The notes under the pieces are model-generated. The model did not search any database and was not told the DNA's origin. It saw only the letters and a list, made by a program, of their open reading frames with translations. A stretch of 64,000 nucleotides of DNA, taken from the NCBI GenBank assembly GCA_003290165.1, contig QNQO01009206.1:124001-188000 (forward strand), given 5' to 3'. Made by a program: the position numbers and the translations under genes. Shown one piece after another: positions 49,080 to 60,180 of the stretch. Source of the DNA: Berberis thunbergii. Lineage: Eukaryota > Streptophyta > Magnoliopsida > Ranunculales > Berberidaceae. Each line of letters starts with the position of its first letter. The stretch's first letter is position 1.

Positions 49080-52000
49080 GAAAGACTCAATTTCCATTCC
49101 ATGGTCAAGGAGCAGGTTCTGACTCATCCTGACCTATTCTTGCAACTGTTGTATTCAAAGCAGTGATGGCTTGGGGTGTTAGCCAATCTATGAGTGTTGT
49201 TGTATTCAAAGCATTGATGGCTTGGGGTGTTATCCAATCTATGGGCATTGTCAGAGAGTTCGTGCGATCTTCCCCCTGTCTGCCATCAGTCACCTCTCGT
49301 ACTACTTCATCTTCAGTTCGTGGTGTTTCATCTATCGTGTGAAGTGTTTTCCTCGGAGTCTGCATTGTATCTGATAAGCTAGGTGCATCATTCTCTTGCG
49401 CAAGACACTCAATTGAGTAGGCGGTGACTAGAGGAACCCGAGTATTTGTGACTTGTTCAGTCTCCTCTACAATTGCTAATTGCAAATTTGGATTTGCAGT
49501 CGTTAAAGCATCATGAGATTCATTTTGCTCAATGGGTATGGGGTCACGATTGCTTAGGAGCTGCTTGAATCCTGTGGTACTAGTTCCTATTCCATGATGA
49601 GGCTGCGTTGCGTCCCCAGCGATCCCTTGAAGAGTTCTTGTAATATCTGCGTTAAAAAAAATATAATTGGGTGGGGTGTACTCAGTTAATGTGGTGGGGC
49701 ACATAGCTACCCACCCTTTAAACACAGCACCCCCCCCCCTTTTCTTTCTTCTCTTTCTCTTTTTTTTTTCCTTTCCAGGGAGCGACGCGACGAACTCGAC
49801 ATCCCTTCTTCTCCAGCGATTCGGTTGTGGTTGCCATTTTCGTCCCCCAATCTCACCTCCTCCTCATTTCTTGCTCTCTTCGTTTCTCTATTGGTTTTTC
49901 GCAAGAAAAAAAAAACAAAAAACAACAATCAGTTTTCACATTTGGGTTTGGTGTTGGCTTGTTTGATCGGTTTATGTAGCTCCAATCAGCCGTAGAGGGG
50001 CCTTGGTGGCGTCATTGGGAGCCCTTAGAACCGACATGCAATGTTGATTTTGGGGTTGGTCGAATTTTTCAAAAAAACCAGGGTGCATGTTTGTTTGGAG
50101 GGTTCTTCGACATCAATCTGGGCTTTGGGTGCGTGGGTGAGCCTCACATTCGTGACTTTGAGTGTCCTTAGACTCATTTTCGGTCTGTTGTGCAGTATGG
50201 AGGCGATCAGACTAGAGCAGGGAGGGTTTCGGCACGTTTTCGCCAAACTTTGGGTTTTGGCGGGGTGTTTGTAGAATTTTTATTACCTGTAAGTTTTTCT
50301 TTCAGTCACGCGCTGCTTGTAATTTATTTATTTTTCTAGTTTTCGGCTAGTTTGCTCATCTTCGAGTCCGCGTTGCAGTTTTAGAATTTTCTGTAGTCCC
50401 ACATTCGTGGTTTTGCGAGTTAGGAGCTTCGACCGGTAGGAATTGGGTTTTGAAAACCCCTTCCGCTCAGGTGAGTGAAATAATAATATTTATTTTGAGA
50501 AATAATTATTTGAAATCCTAAATTTAATTTTTACATTATACCGTTGATTGTGTATAATTGAATCCGAAATTCGGGGTTTTCAGATATTTCGATGATTGTG
50601 TTGGTTATTTGTGAATGAATTATGTATGGGGTTTCCTGAAGGCATGATATACTTGAATGAAATCAAATAGTGAATGAATTTTGGGTGTGATTAGGCTTTG
50701 GTGTAATGACATTGGACTTGTATGCTTCGTTTTCGAGTTTGCATAGTATGTCATGTTTTACCGTGGATTGTCGAGTCTTGAGCATGTATGATAATTGACT
50801 CGAATAAATTTATCGTGGTGAATTGGGTCATGTTGAGACCCTGGCATAGTCATGGTTTTATAAAAAAAATTGCCGAATTGATTATGATTGCACATCTGTT
50901 ACCTTAGGTTATGTACAAACTCATCATTTGTGCATATGGATGTTAGTATAAGTGTCTTTACCCCGCTATAATGCATGTTGTGCAGATGCTTAGGAGCTTG
51001 CTCGCATCATGAGTTGGATGGTGCTCGAGATGACTCGCACCAGACATTGTGGACGCTATTGCATGTGGCAAGCTTGCTGAGGTGCGGTGAGCTGCCGCAC
51101 ACACTTGCCACTATAGAGTGAAGTAGGACGGGTCCCGGAGGCCGTGCTTTGGAGATTGCTCACTTTCCCTCCCAGCGCGCTTGAGTTTGATTGTGTTAGG
51201 TTGGCCATGTCAGGCCAGTCGTTCGGGATGTTGGAGTTTGTATCCTGGCAGATGACACCCCATTAGGATACAAACAAGCCCGAAGTGGTACTGGTGAACG
51301 TTGTGGGATGTGCCTGGGTGAGACACATTTGTAGGGTATGCCGATACCTACGATATGAGACACGTATACATAATTTTACAGAATTTTTGGTTTCGACTTG
51401 ATTGTTATACCTAGGAGACTAGGAAGAACTATGAGATTGTCTTTATTTTCATCGTTTGATTTTTACCATGTTTGAATCACGTGTAATGATCGGCATATAT
51501 CCTAAACTTGTAGTTATTGTTGAATCTGAAATGCTTATGTTGTTGCCTGAACTTAGAAATATTATCTTTAGAGACACAGTGTGATTTAGACTTTAGAACT
51601 TGTTACTTATCCTTTATTGTCTGACATGAATTTTCCTTGTATAGTATTTTGTTATTTGTATTTAGTTCACTCGCGTCAGCTAGCTTTGTGCTTTGCTGAC
51701 CCCGCAAGGGGTGTGCTTCTATTGGAGTGCAGGCAGTGTTGGCGTTCCTGCTGATCGTGGCGCGTAGGCCCCATTTTGTGTTGTTTGGTCGTGTCCACCC
51801 TGTACGGGTATGTTTGGCTTCCTTTGTGTTATTAGGTGTACTATATTGTAATACTAGATGTTTGTATACTGGTTTTGTCGCTATGACTCTGGCAGAGCGA
51901 ATCAATTATATATTTATTTTGTTCAAATTTTATCATAATTTTTATTTCCGTTTCATTCTCGTATCAAGAATGTGTTATATTATGATATTGTAGCCGGTTA

Positions 52001-53335
52001 CGATCCGCTTGTGTTACGGTTTAGTTCACGCATCGGCACACTGCGATTCCCGTGGCGGGTCGGGGTGTGACAGTTCTCGTCAAGGACTTCATAGGGTCAG
52101 CTAGAGTAGTTGACTCATTCTCCTGCGCAAGACAGTCAAAAGCATTATGAGTGACGAGAGAGCCACTTGCTGATTCTGGTACTGGAACTAGTGCTGAGCC
52201 ACTCAGCAGTGGAGATTCATCCCATATTGCTAGGTGCAAGTCGACATTCCTTGGGCCATTCGACTGCTCTTCCACGTTGGTACATAGCTAATGGACTGGA
52301 ACAGGGGTGCTAGGTGCCTTACTAGTATCGGTCAGTGGTGCACGAGTAACACCCTTCGTTGCCAGTGCGTGTTGTGTCCCCTTAGGTTCTCTAATGGCTC
52401 TCTTGCCATGAACTACAATCCAGCGATCCGCATTGTCCTGTTTGGGTTGTGCTCTGCTCACTGGCTTCCAGATGTGCTCAGGGGGTTTGGTTGGGATTGG
52501 TTTCATACATTGCTGCTTGGAGTGGCCAAAAACAACACAGGAGTTGCATTTGGGAGGAACCCATGCGTACTCGACGTCCACTATCCTCGTGCTCGAGTCA
52601 TTTATCACCACGGGGACGTCTCTTGGCAACTGAGCTTGGACGCTGATTTCAACACAGACCCTAGCATATGCCTTCCTAGTTCCTTCTTCGGTTGCCTTAT
52701 CTAGCATGATGGGAACCTCAATGACGCTCGCAATCCGTTGAATTCCCACAGGATTCCATAGGAATAATGGTATTCTCTTGAGCGTAACCCAGATGGGGAT
52801 CGAGGTGAGAGCTTCGGCTTCCTCATCCATTGAAGGAGATCACGGACGAATAATGAACAGTCTGCTTGCTATGTGCAAGGAACCACCCATCTCTAAGACC
52901 TTGTTCCTATCGCCTTCATCCTTGAACTTGAAAACAAAGTTCTTGTCGCCATGGATACTCATCTCAAAGTTCCTGGTTCCCCAGGTTTTGATTAGTGTGT
53001 CCTTGACAAAACTGTATCCCAGCTTCTTTCCCACAAATCGTCCAATTATGAGCATCTCACATTCATTGATTCGTTAAGCAAACTCTGAAGTGTGAGCTTT
53101 TACAATCTTCTTACCATTCACAATCGTAGGTGGTTCATATTGTAACTTGGTCGTTCCAGCATATCTTCCTTTTCGCAGTTTTGAAGCCCATGATGCGACC
53201 GTGCTTCCTGGATTGATATCTGTATTGGTTCCTTGGTTGTTTCCTGGACTCCCTGTATTGGTTCCTGGACTCCCTGGTTTACTCCCTGTATTGGTTCCTT
53301 GGTTGCTTCCTGGACTCCCTGGATTGACCATTGTT
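49080..53335 (-). mobile_element. LINE ORF1 pseudogene, split by a solo LTR
   Basis: Minus strand. It starts with a Pro/Gly/Asn-rich repeated N terminus (53331-53205, GTNTGSKPGSPG type). Next comes a DUF4283-like region across 53055-52288 (FVGKKLGYSFVKDTL, then IPIWVTLKRIPLFLWNPVGI) and a CCHC zinc knuckle (PPKCNSCVVFGHSKQQC). In-frame stops break it near 53076, 52845 and 52287. The frame reaches 52078, is interrupted by the 2.4-kb solo LTR, and resumes at 49638 in the same phase to a stop near 49105. The final part holds a tandem repeat (DWITPQAINALNTTT / DWLTPQAITALNTTV). This domain order is that of plant LINE-1 ORF1, a nucleic-acid chaperone. No endonuclease or reverse transcriptase follows. 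Confidence 0.82.
49639..52072 (-). mobile_element. Solo LTR (2.4 kb), Gypsy-like, inside the LINE
   Basis: Starts TGTAATATCTGCG and ends CGGGTCGGGGTGTGACA, so the minus strand opens TGTCACACCCCGACCCG, as many plant Gypsy LTRs do. An exact 5-bp duplication GTTCT flanks it (49634-49638 and 52073-52077). No internal domain or second LTR is present, so it is probably a solo LTR left by recombination between two LTRs. Assignment to a Tekay/Del-type lineage is a guess from the terminus only. Confidence 0.82.
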
Positions 53336-53812
53336 TATTCTTCCCTTAGGTATGTTCTTATACCTAGTATTGGCATTTTGTATGATTGATCTTGAGATAT
53401 GTCTGAGCTTTCGAGACAAATTTCGTATACATGTCAAAAGAAATACCGATAAAACGAATGAGTCCTGTTGAATGACTTGGCAATCTGTATCCATGACTAG
53501 TCTTGAAATGCACTCAGCTTAGAGATGGAAGAATTCTCTAGTTATGTCCTTGTGACACGTATCAAGATATAAGATCGGTCTTCAGTAAAAGATATGTTTG
53601 AATTTTTTTGGCTGGTATGAACTGACTAAAGTCTCTTCCTTTTTACAAAATAACACGGAAAAAAAAATTTTGATAAATCTTTTTGTGCGAATCAAACCCA
53701 ATCTAAATGTTTGCGAACAAATGCGATCGAGAATATATGTATGAGCAACGATAATGACAATGTGGTAGTGATTATTCCATGATACCTACCATGCACTCGT
53801 ATAGACCATCCC
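53336..53812. other. Intergenic region before the miR477-like cluster
   Basis: About 480 bases without any open frame of note. It probably contains the promoter of the hairpin cluster. Confidence 0.4.
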
Positions 53813-53820
53813 TATATAAA
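53813..53820 (+). promoter_or_regulatory. TATA-like box before hairpin 1
   Basis: CCTATATAAA at 53811-53820, about 85 bases before hairpin 1. This is the typical distance for a short MIRNA leader. Confidence 0.5.
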
Positions 53821-53895
53821 TCCATTGAGGCATGTATCTTTAGCTTATCAGTCAGACAATGAGGCAGAAAGAAGTAAGTATAGATTGATGGAGGA

Positions 53896-53996
53896 AGCTA
53901 TGGACCTCCCTCAAAGGCTTCTGCTTCTCTGAGCTTAATGTTTGTTAACATAGAAAGCTCTTAGTACCAGGAGCCGGCGAGGTTGGTCCAAAGCTT
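53896..53996 (+). ncRNA. MIR477: miR477-like hairpin 1
   Basis: The 5' arm holds ACCTCCCTCAAAGGCTTCTG from 53904, a 21-nt segment (53904-53924) of the miR477 type. The 3' arm (about 53955-53996, with AGGAGCCGGCGAGGTTGGTC) pairs with it through the stem with a few bulges. The stem closes with CTATGGACC against GGTCCAAAG. Arm lengths and loop fit a plant MIRNA precursor. In other eudicots miR477 has been linked to GRAS-domain and other mRNAs; nothing here shows the target. An alternative is a decayed inverted repeat, but three related copies with the same core argue against that. Confidence 0.75.
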
Positions 53997-54046
53997 ACTT
54001 CTCATAACAGATATAGACGGGTTGTGTTTGGTTGGGAGAGATGGTT

Positions 54047-54056
54047 CTCTATAAAC
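54047..54056 (+). promoter_or_regulatory. TATA-like box before hairpin 2
   Basis: CTCTATAAAC, about 60-75 bases before hairpin 2. It suggests that hairpin 2 may be transcribed on its own. Confidence 0.4.
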
Positions 54057-54111
54057 ACCATTGAACCATGAATGTGGCTTTGGCTTACCAGCAAGTACAA
54101 ACTGATGGAGG

Positions 54112-54211
54112 AAGCTATGGACCTCCCTCAAAGGCTTCCAATCCTCCTGGCTTTAATGATTTAACAAGAAAGCTCTTAGTATTTGGAGCCGGAGGGAGAG
54201 GTCCAAAGCTA
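54112..54211 (+). ncRNA. MIR477: miR477-like hairpin 2
   Basis: The 5' arm holds ACCTCCCTCAAAGGCTTCCA from 54121 (21-nt segment 54121-54141), the closest of the three to the miR477 sequence as I remember it. The 3' arm reads TTGGAGCCGGAGGGAGAGGT and pairs almost throughout. The first ~30 bases before the stem (GATGGAGGAAGCTATGG) repeat those before hairpin 1, so the two arose by local duplication. This is the best-formed stem of the cluster. Confidence 0.8.
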
Positions 54212-54243
54212 ACTTGTCATTACATGTAAAGACTTAAGTTTTG

Positions 54244-54338
54244 CTTGGAGAAAGATGCCCAGAAAGGTTATGGGAGTTCCTCAAAGCTTGAGGTGTTTCC
54301 TCTTTATCTCCCTCAAAGGCCTCCTGCAATCTTCTAGA
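54244..54338 (+). ncRNA. MIR477: miR477-like hairpin 3, mature-like segment on the 3' arm
   Basis: The segment ATCTCCCTCAAAGGCCTCCT from 54306 (21-nt segment 54306-54326) lies on the 3' arm. The 5' arm (54247-54282, with AAGATGCCCAGAAAGGTTAT) pairs with it less perfectly. A second arrangement of arms compared with hairpins 1 and 2 is unusual. It may be a diverged or inactive member. Confidence 0.5.
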
Positions 54339-55234
54339 AAGTAAGAATTACTGTTGTGATTCTGGAGTGTTTATTGGAGGATTGAGTGGAGATAGAGAGG
54401 TTACATTTCACTACTAAATCCCATAAGCTATAGCAAGGAGAATTCTTGTTTACTTACATGCAGGTGTGGTATATATCACTTATTTTAGTAATTGATTTAC
54501 TACATCAAATATGCCTTGAAATTTAGCCATACAAATTAGGATTAATTAAGATACGAAGTTAGCAAAATGGGCTATTATGTAAACTGAATTTCCCCCCTTC
54601 ATTGATGAACCTTATTTTTGTGGTAATACATGTACAGGCACATCATGTTCACAAGGTCTATGTCAGAATGAAAAAATATGAGGCATATCAATGCTTGTAT
54701 ATATAATTGCATTTTTGCATTGAAATTCTTCTTGTCTTGTAAAAAAAAAAATTTGAAAAAGAAAAGTTATGTGATAATTGTCAGAACATGTTAATTTCTC
54801 TCGCTCTCTTTTCTGCTTTTCCTAGAATTATTCTCTCAAACACAAACTATGTAGCAGATTTAGAGTTTTCCATGCAATCTTGGTTTGAAGCAGGTGCGTC
54901 TGAACTACAATTGTGATACAGCCTGTTATAATATTTTTTTATTCTAATTGGGGAGGGGGAGATAGAGTTTTTTGGTATTTATGGATGTAGATATGTAAAA
55001 GTTCAAATTATAGAATTCTATTTTTGTATAACTAAAGTGGTCTTTATCCTTTTTTTTAATGAAAATCTTTTATTAGATTAGATGAAGTTTTGTATAGTCA
55101 TTTATGTTTTGTTCCAGTTAAAAATATATATATATATATTAAAGTAACTAATTTTATATTATATTTATCATATTTAACTAATTATGATACCACTCCGCCC
55201 CCCTCAACAAAAATCTTGGCTCTGTCACTACTCT
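54339..55234. other. Intergenic region, no gene seen
   Basis: AT-rich. TTTTTTTTAATGAAAATCTTTTATT near 55050 looks like a minus-strand LINE tail, but no coding remnant supports it. A short (TA)n run lies at 55125-55138. Confidence 0.35.
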
Positions 55235-55465
55235 GAACTCCCTCAATGCAAAAATCTTTAAAGATGCATGTGCAGACAACACCACGAGCAGCTCAACCAC
55301 CGCAGCATCACCATCAGATTCAGGGCCATCTAGTTCAACTTCTACTACAACAGAGTTAGGTATGAAGGTAGCTTCGACGGAGCAAAGTTTAAATTGATGA
55401 AAAATGGGGTAGCTTCGAGTCTGATTATCTGCATTCTGTTCATTGCATGTATGTCATGTGATTAG
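55235..55465 (+). pseudogene. Last-exon fragment of a probable GPI-anchored protein, copy 2
   Basis: Reads FKDACADNTTSSSTTAASPS, then DSGPSSSTSTTTELGMKVAS. After a shift a hydrophobic tail follows (NGVASSLIICILFIACMSCD) to TAG. The whole exon and the ~170 bases after it match the copy at 38741-39150. Both copies have lost the rest of the gene. Confidence 0.45.
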
Positions 55466-55680
55466 TAAGTGTTGGCTTGTAAAGACTAATTGCTAGTGTC
55501 TCCATTCGTGGAAAGAAAGACAAATTGAGAAGTTGTAGGCCCTAATTGTTTTGCTTTAGCTAGTTTTTATGAGTTCATAATAAAGTCACCAAGTTGTTAC
55601 TGGGCTGAAGAAAAAAAAATGGATTGGACCGAGACCAGTCCTCAGGCCAATTAACTGGACCGGCTCAAGCCTATTATAAG

Positions 55681-55885
55681 TAGGGGTGAGCATTCCATCT
55701 TGCGATCCCGATCCCATCCCGTCCCGCTTCCATCTCGTTCTGTCCCGATTTTCTTTGGGTCCTTTTGGGATTGATCAAATTCATTTTGATCCCATCCCGT
55801 CTTGATCTAAAGTGGGATGTGATCGGGATGGAGATTTTCAATTTCGCCCATCCGTCCCGAACTTATTTATTTAATGTTGATTATA
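55681..55885. mobile_element. Truncated hAT-type MITE (GGGATGGGA family)
   Basis: Starts TAGGGGTGAGCATTCCATCT and runs through CGATCCCGATCCCATCCCGT-type repeats to AACTTATTTATTTAATG, where similarity to the other copies stops. The second terminus is missing. ATTATAAG stands before the left end, and ATTATAG follows near 55878, possibly a remnant duplication. Confidence 0.6.
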
Positions 55886-56149
55886 GATGTGTCCAAAACA
55901 ATTGTTAGACTGCCATGAACCACCTTGTTGGTGGCCAAAGGCACTCCAATGCTTAAGTTAGTAACTCTGTTGGAAGAAGGATGTAAAATTCAGTTAAAGT
56001 TGCACACATTTGTCAAATGTTCCCTTACCTTTTATAATGGTCATGATTAACTCTTTGCGTAACTTAAGCATGTGAGGCGCATCGGAATGAGATGTTTCTT
56101 GTAACACTCACCTCTTTTATGGAAATGCGTTCAGGAATGTGTAACTCCC

Positions 56150-59100
56150 TTCACGGCTCTTTTCGGTGCAACATTCATCTTCTTTATGAGAGAACTCGTA
56201 CCGGACCTGGATCCGGGTTTTAATTTCCCACCCAACGATGCCTTAGTAATTTTGGTCATGATAGCTAGGTGGGAAATCAATAGGGTGTTGGTCGACACGG
56301 GTAACTCATCTTACTTTCTATACCTGACAGCTTTCCAAATGATGTGGTGCACTAATGAGATGTTCTCACCTAGCAATCAACCAATGGTGGCTTTTAACGG
56401 GGGACAATGTCACCCACTGGGGATGATACAACTACCGATTGAAGCAGGAGAGCCAGGAAAGCAACGAGTGTTATTGGCAGACTTCCTTGTCATTGATGCT
56501 CCTTCTGCGTATAATATGCTACGCGGTGGACCCTGGATACACAAAATGGCAGAGTCTCCTCAACTATGCACCAATGCTTAAAGTACCATGCCGACAATGG
56601 TATCGGGAGAATCAAAGGAGATCAACCGATGACTCGTGAGTATCATTTTGCAATGATAAAGACTCCTCACAAATAGCAGTTACTGCAACGACCGGAGGAG
56701 CTTTCACCGCAACTTGGTCAGACGAGTTCGGATCTTCTGAGTGATAATATGGCTCTAACCAGCCCAGGAGATCGATCTAACACCGGACAGTCGGAAGAAG
56801 AAACGATCGTAGTTTACCTAGACAATGAAGCAAAAAAAAGCAGTCCGGATTGGCACAAAGATTCATCTTGAACTCGCCAAAGAACCGATCCAACTGCTGA
56901 AAGATAACAAAGATGTTTTTGCATGGACGATGAAGGACATGGTAGGAATAGACACGTCTGTCATTTCTTACAAGTTACAAGTGAATCCAGTCAAAAATCG
57001 GTTCGACAAAAGAAAAATCGGTGGCTCCAGAACGTAATCAGTAATAAACGAGAAAGTACACCGCCTACTTAATGCCGGGATGATCAGAGAAGCTCACTAC
57101 CTGGATTGGTTGGCAAATGCGATGCTCGTAAAGAAGAAGAATGACAAATGGAGGGTGTGCGAAGACTTCACCGATCTGAATAAGGCATGCCCAAAAAACA
57201 GTTTCCCACATCCGCGAATAGATCAGATAGTGGATGCAATCGCCGGGCACGAGCTGCTGAGCTTCATGGATACCTACTCCGAGTAAATCAAATACAAATG
57301 TACCCTCCCGACCAAGAAAAAAATTTATAACGAAAAGAGGTACATACTGTTATCGGTAATGCCTTTCGGAGTAAAGAACGCGGGAGTAACATACCAATGG
57401 TTGGTAAACAGAACGTTCAAAGATCAAATCGGAAAAACGATGGAGGTTTACATCAATGATATGCTTTTCAAAAGCTCACGCCGAGCAGACCACATCACAA
57501 ATTTCGAACAGGTCTTCTCCCAACTGCGAAAGTATAAGATGAAACTGAATCCGGAGAAGTGCACATTTATGGTAGAATCAAAAAAAATTCTCAGGTACAT
57601 GGTCAATCAAAGAGGAATTGAGGCTGATCCAAAGCATATACAAGCGATTCTCAACATGTAGTCACCAATGAACATAAATGGTGTACAAAGTCTTAATGGA
57701 AGAATAGCGGCCTTGAACAGATTCATCTCCAGATCGTCAAACAAATGTCTACATTTCTTCAGAATTTTGAAGGGAAACAAGACATTCGAATGAAATATGG
57801 AATGCGAGGAAGCTTTTCAAAACCTAAAATCATATATGGGGAGCACATAACTATTAACGAAACCAAACACGAGGGAAGCACTGTATTTATATCTATCTGT
57901 GTCTGACCACGTGGTAAGCTCAGTGCTAGTACGAGAAGAAACATGTGTGCAAAAATTAGTATACTACATCAGCAAAACACTTGCGAATGTGGAGCGCAAT
58001 TATCCAGCCCTAGAGAAATTGGCGTTCACCCTGGTCGTATATTCAAGAAAACTACGACCGTACTTTCAAGCGCATCCAATCACAGTTATGACCGAACAAC
58101 CGCTTTGGTCAGTATTGCACAAACCATATATATCGGGGAGAATGGTGAAATGGGCGATAGAACTTGGGCAATTCGATATTAGCTATGCCCCCAGAACCGC
58201 TATCAAATATCATGCATTAGCATATTTCATCGTTGAATTCACAGGAAGCAACAACCAATAGACGGAAAACGAGAGCAAAGGAGAACAATCCAAACCAATC
58301 ACCGATGGATGGAGCCTCTATTGTGACAGAGCATCCAATGAGGCAAGAAGCGGAACTGGATTAGTCTTATACAACTCAGAAGGCATCGCATTGGAGAAAG
58401 CGATAACATTCAACTTTAAAGCCTCAAACAACGAAGTTGTGATAGTCGGGCTACAGTTAGAAAAACACTTATGAATAAAAGACATCAGTGACTTTACTGA
58501 TTCCAAACTAGTAGTCAATCAACTATACGACGAGTTTCAAATCAAAGACACCTGAATGAAGGCCTATACCATAAAACCACAGAACTAGTAGAAGGCTTCC
58601 GAAATGCGATCATTCAACGGTGCACAAAGACGGAGAACAAATAGTCAACGAGCTAGAAAATGAAGCATCGACAAAGGAAAATGATAACCCGCTCATCATG
58701 ATGCAAGGAAATTCCATACTTGAAAACCAGGTGGAAGAGGCATGCGCCACGAATCAAGAGAACAACTGGACAACTCCAATCCTGGCATATATATCAAAAA
58801 GAGAACTCCCAAAGATGGAAGCCCGAAAATTATGAATCGAGCGACACGATACACAATGATCAATGAAAGACTCTACCGAAGGTTTGCCATGAGCTCGTTG
58901 CTAAGGTGTCTTTCACTAGAAGATTTTTTTTTGAAAGGCTAGCGCGGGGAATATATGGGCTCCCCAGACCACAGAAAAGGATTGTTATCGTTTACATTCG
59001 AATATATTTCCTATCTCTTGCATCATCAAAGACAATTTTTTTAACATCCTCCGCAAATGAACTCGGTGTGATCTCAATAAAGGCAGTATTAGGTAACAGT

Positions 59101-60180
59101 TTGCTAGCTTGTCCGCCACTTGAAGATGTTGAATATGTTCTACAAAAGATCCACCATGGTACATGCGAAAATCACCCAGGGGAAAGGACGCTAGCCCATA
59201 AAGCACTCATGCTAGGTTACTACTAGCCAACGATGTAAGAAAATGCTCAAAAGATCGTTCGCACATGTGACAGATGCCAAAGATTTTCCCCGTACACTCA
59301 CATGTCAGGACAGAATATGATTCCGATGAGTAGCCTCTGGCCATTCGCGCAATGGGAAATGGACATCGTAGAACCACTCCCCACATCCGACGTGTAGATT
59401 TCTTCTCATAACAGTAAACTACTTCACTAAGTGGGTAGAAGTATAGCCCCTCGCGAAGATAGGAGAAACCCAAGTCAAGAAATTTCTTTGGAAAGACATA
59501 ATATGCAGATTCGGGATCCCATGGGTAATTGTCACGGACAATTGGAAACAATTCGAAGACAAGAAGGTTAAGGAGTTATGTGAAAACTTGAATATCCAGC
59601 AACATTCTCTGCGCCTGCCCATTCCACAGGCAAACGAACAAGTCGATGTCACCAATAGGACAATCTTGGAAGCAATCAAAAGAAGGCTCAATGCAGCAAA
59701 AGGATTGTGGACATCCAAATTGCCTGGCGTCCTTTGCGCATACAGAACAACAAAACGAACTCCGACGAGAGAAACCCATTTTGCTTTCACGTACGGATCT
59801 GAAGAAATGATATTCGTGGGGATTGGTATGATGACATTCCGAATCGAAGAGTTATGCGCTGAGGATAACATCGTGGCACTGAGAGTCGGGCTAGACCTCC
59901 TCTAGGAAAAGGGAGAAACAACATCTATCAAAACAACGACCTACCAACAACGTATGGTCAGATATTACAACAAGATGGTGCGAATCCGCACTTTTAACAT
60001 TGGCGACTAGGTACTACAAAAAGTCCAACTCAACACAAAGGAACCTGGTGCGGGCAAGCTAAACCCAAATTGGGAAGGACCATACACAAATAAAGATCAA
60101 CAGACCAGGAACATACTAGTTGGAAAACAATGAGGGCGAAAAACTACTTCGGCCATGGAATGTAGAGCACTTAAAAGAAT
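56150..60180 (+). mobile_element. Degenerate Ty3-Gypsy (Tat-like) retrotransposon, pol region
   Basis: Domains in order on the plus strand: aspartic protease (56186-56578, RVLVDTGNSSYFLYLTAF) and reverse transcriptase (about 56830-57660). The latter has MLVKKKNDKWRVCEDFTDLN, MPFGVKNAGVTYQWLV, and YIND in place of YVDD. RNase H follows (57899-58258), then a second RNase H-like domain (about 58300-58470, SLYCDRASNEARSGTGLVLY). Integrase parts span about 59140-59910 (HHGTCENHPGERTLAHKAL, then RRLNAAKGLWTSKLPGVLCA). Two RNase H domains are a hallmark of the Tat branch. There are many stops and frameshifts, no recognisable gag and no paired LTRs. It is inactive. Confidence 0.85.

Noticed and set aside
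53147..53389. A hydrophobic, repeated plus-strand protein (VPGLPVLVPGLPG type)
   Set aside because: It is the antisense reading of the Pro/Gly/Asn repeats of the LINE ORF1.
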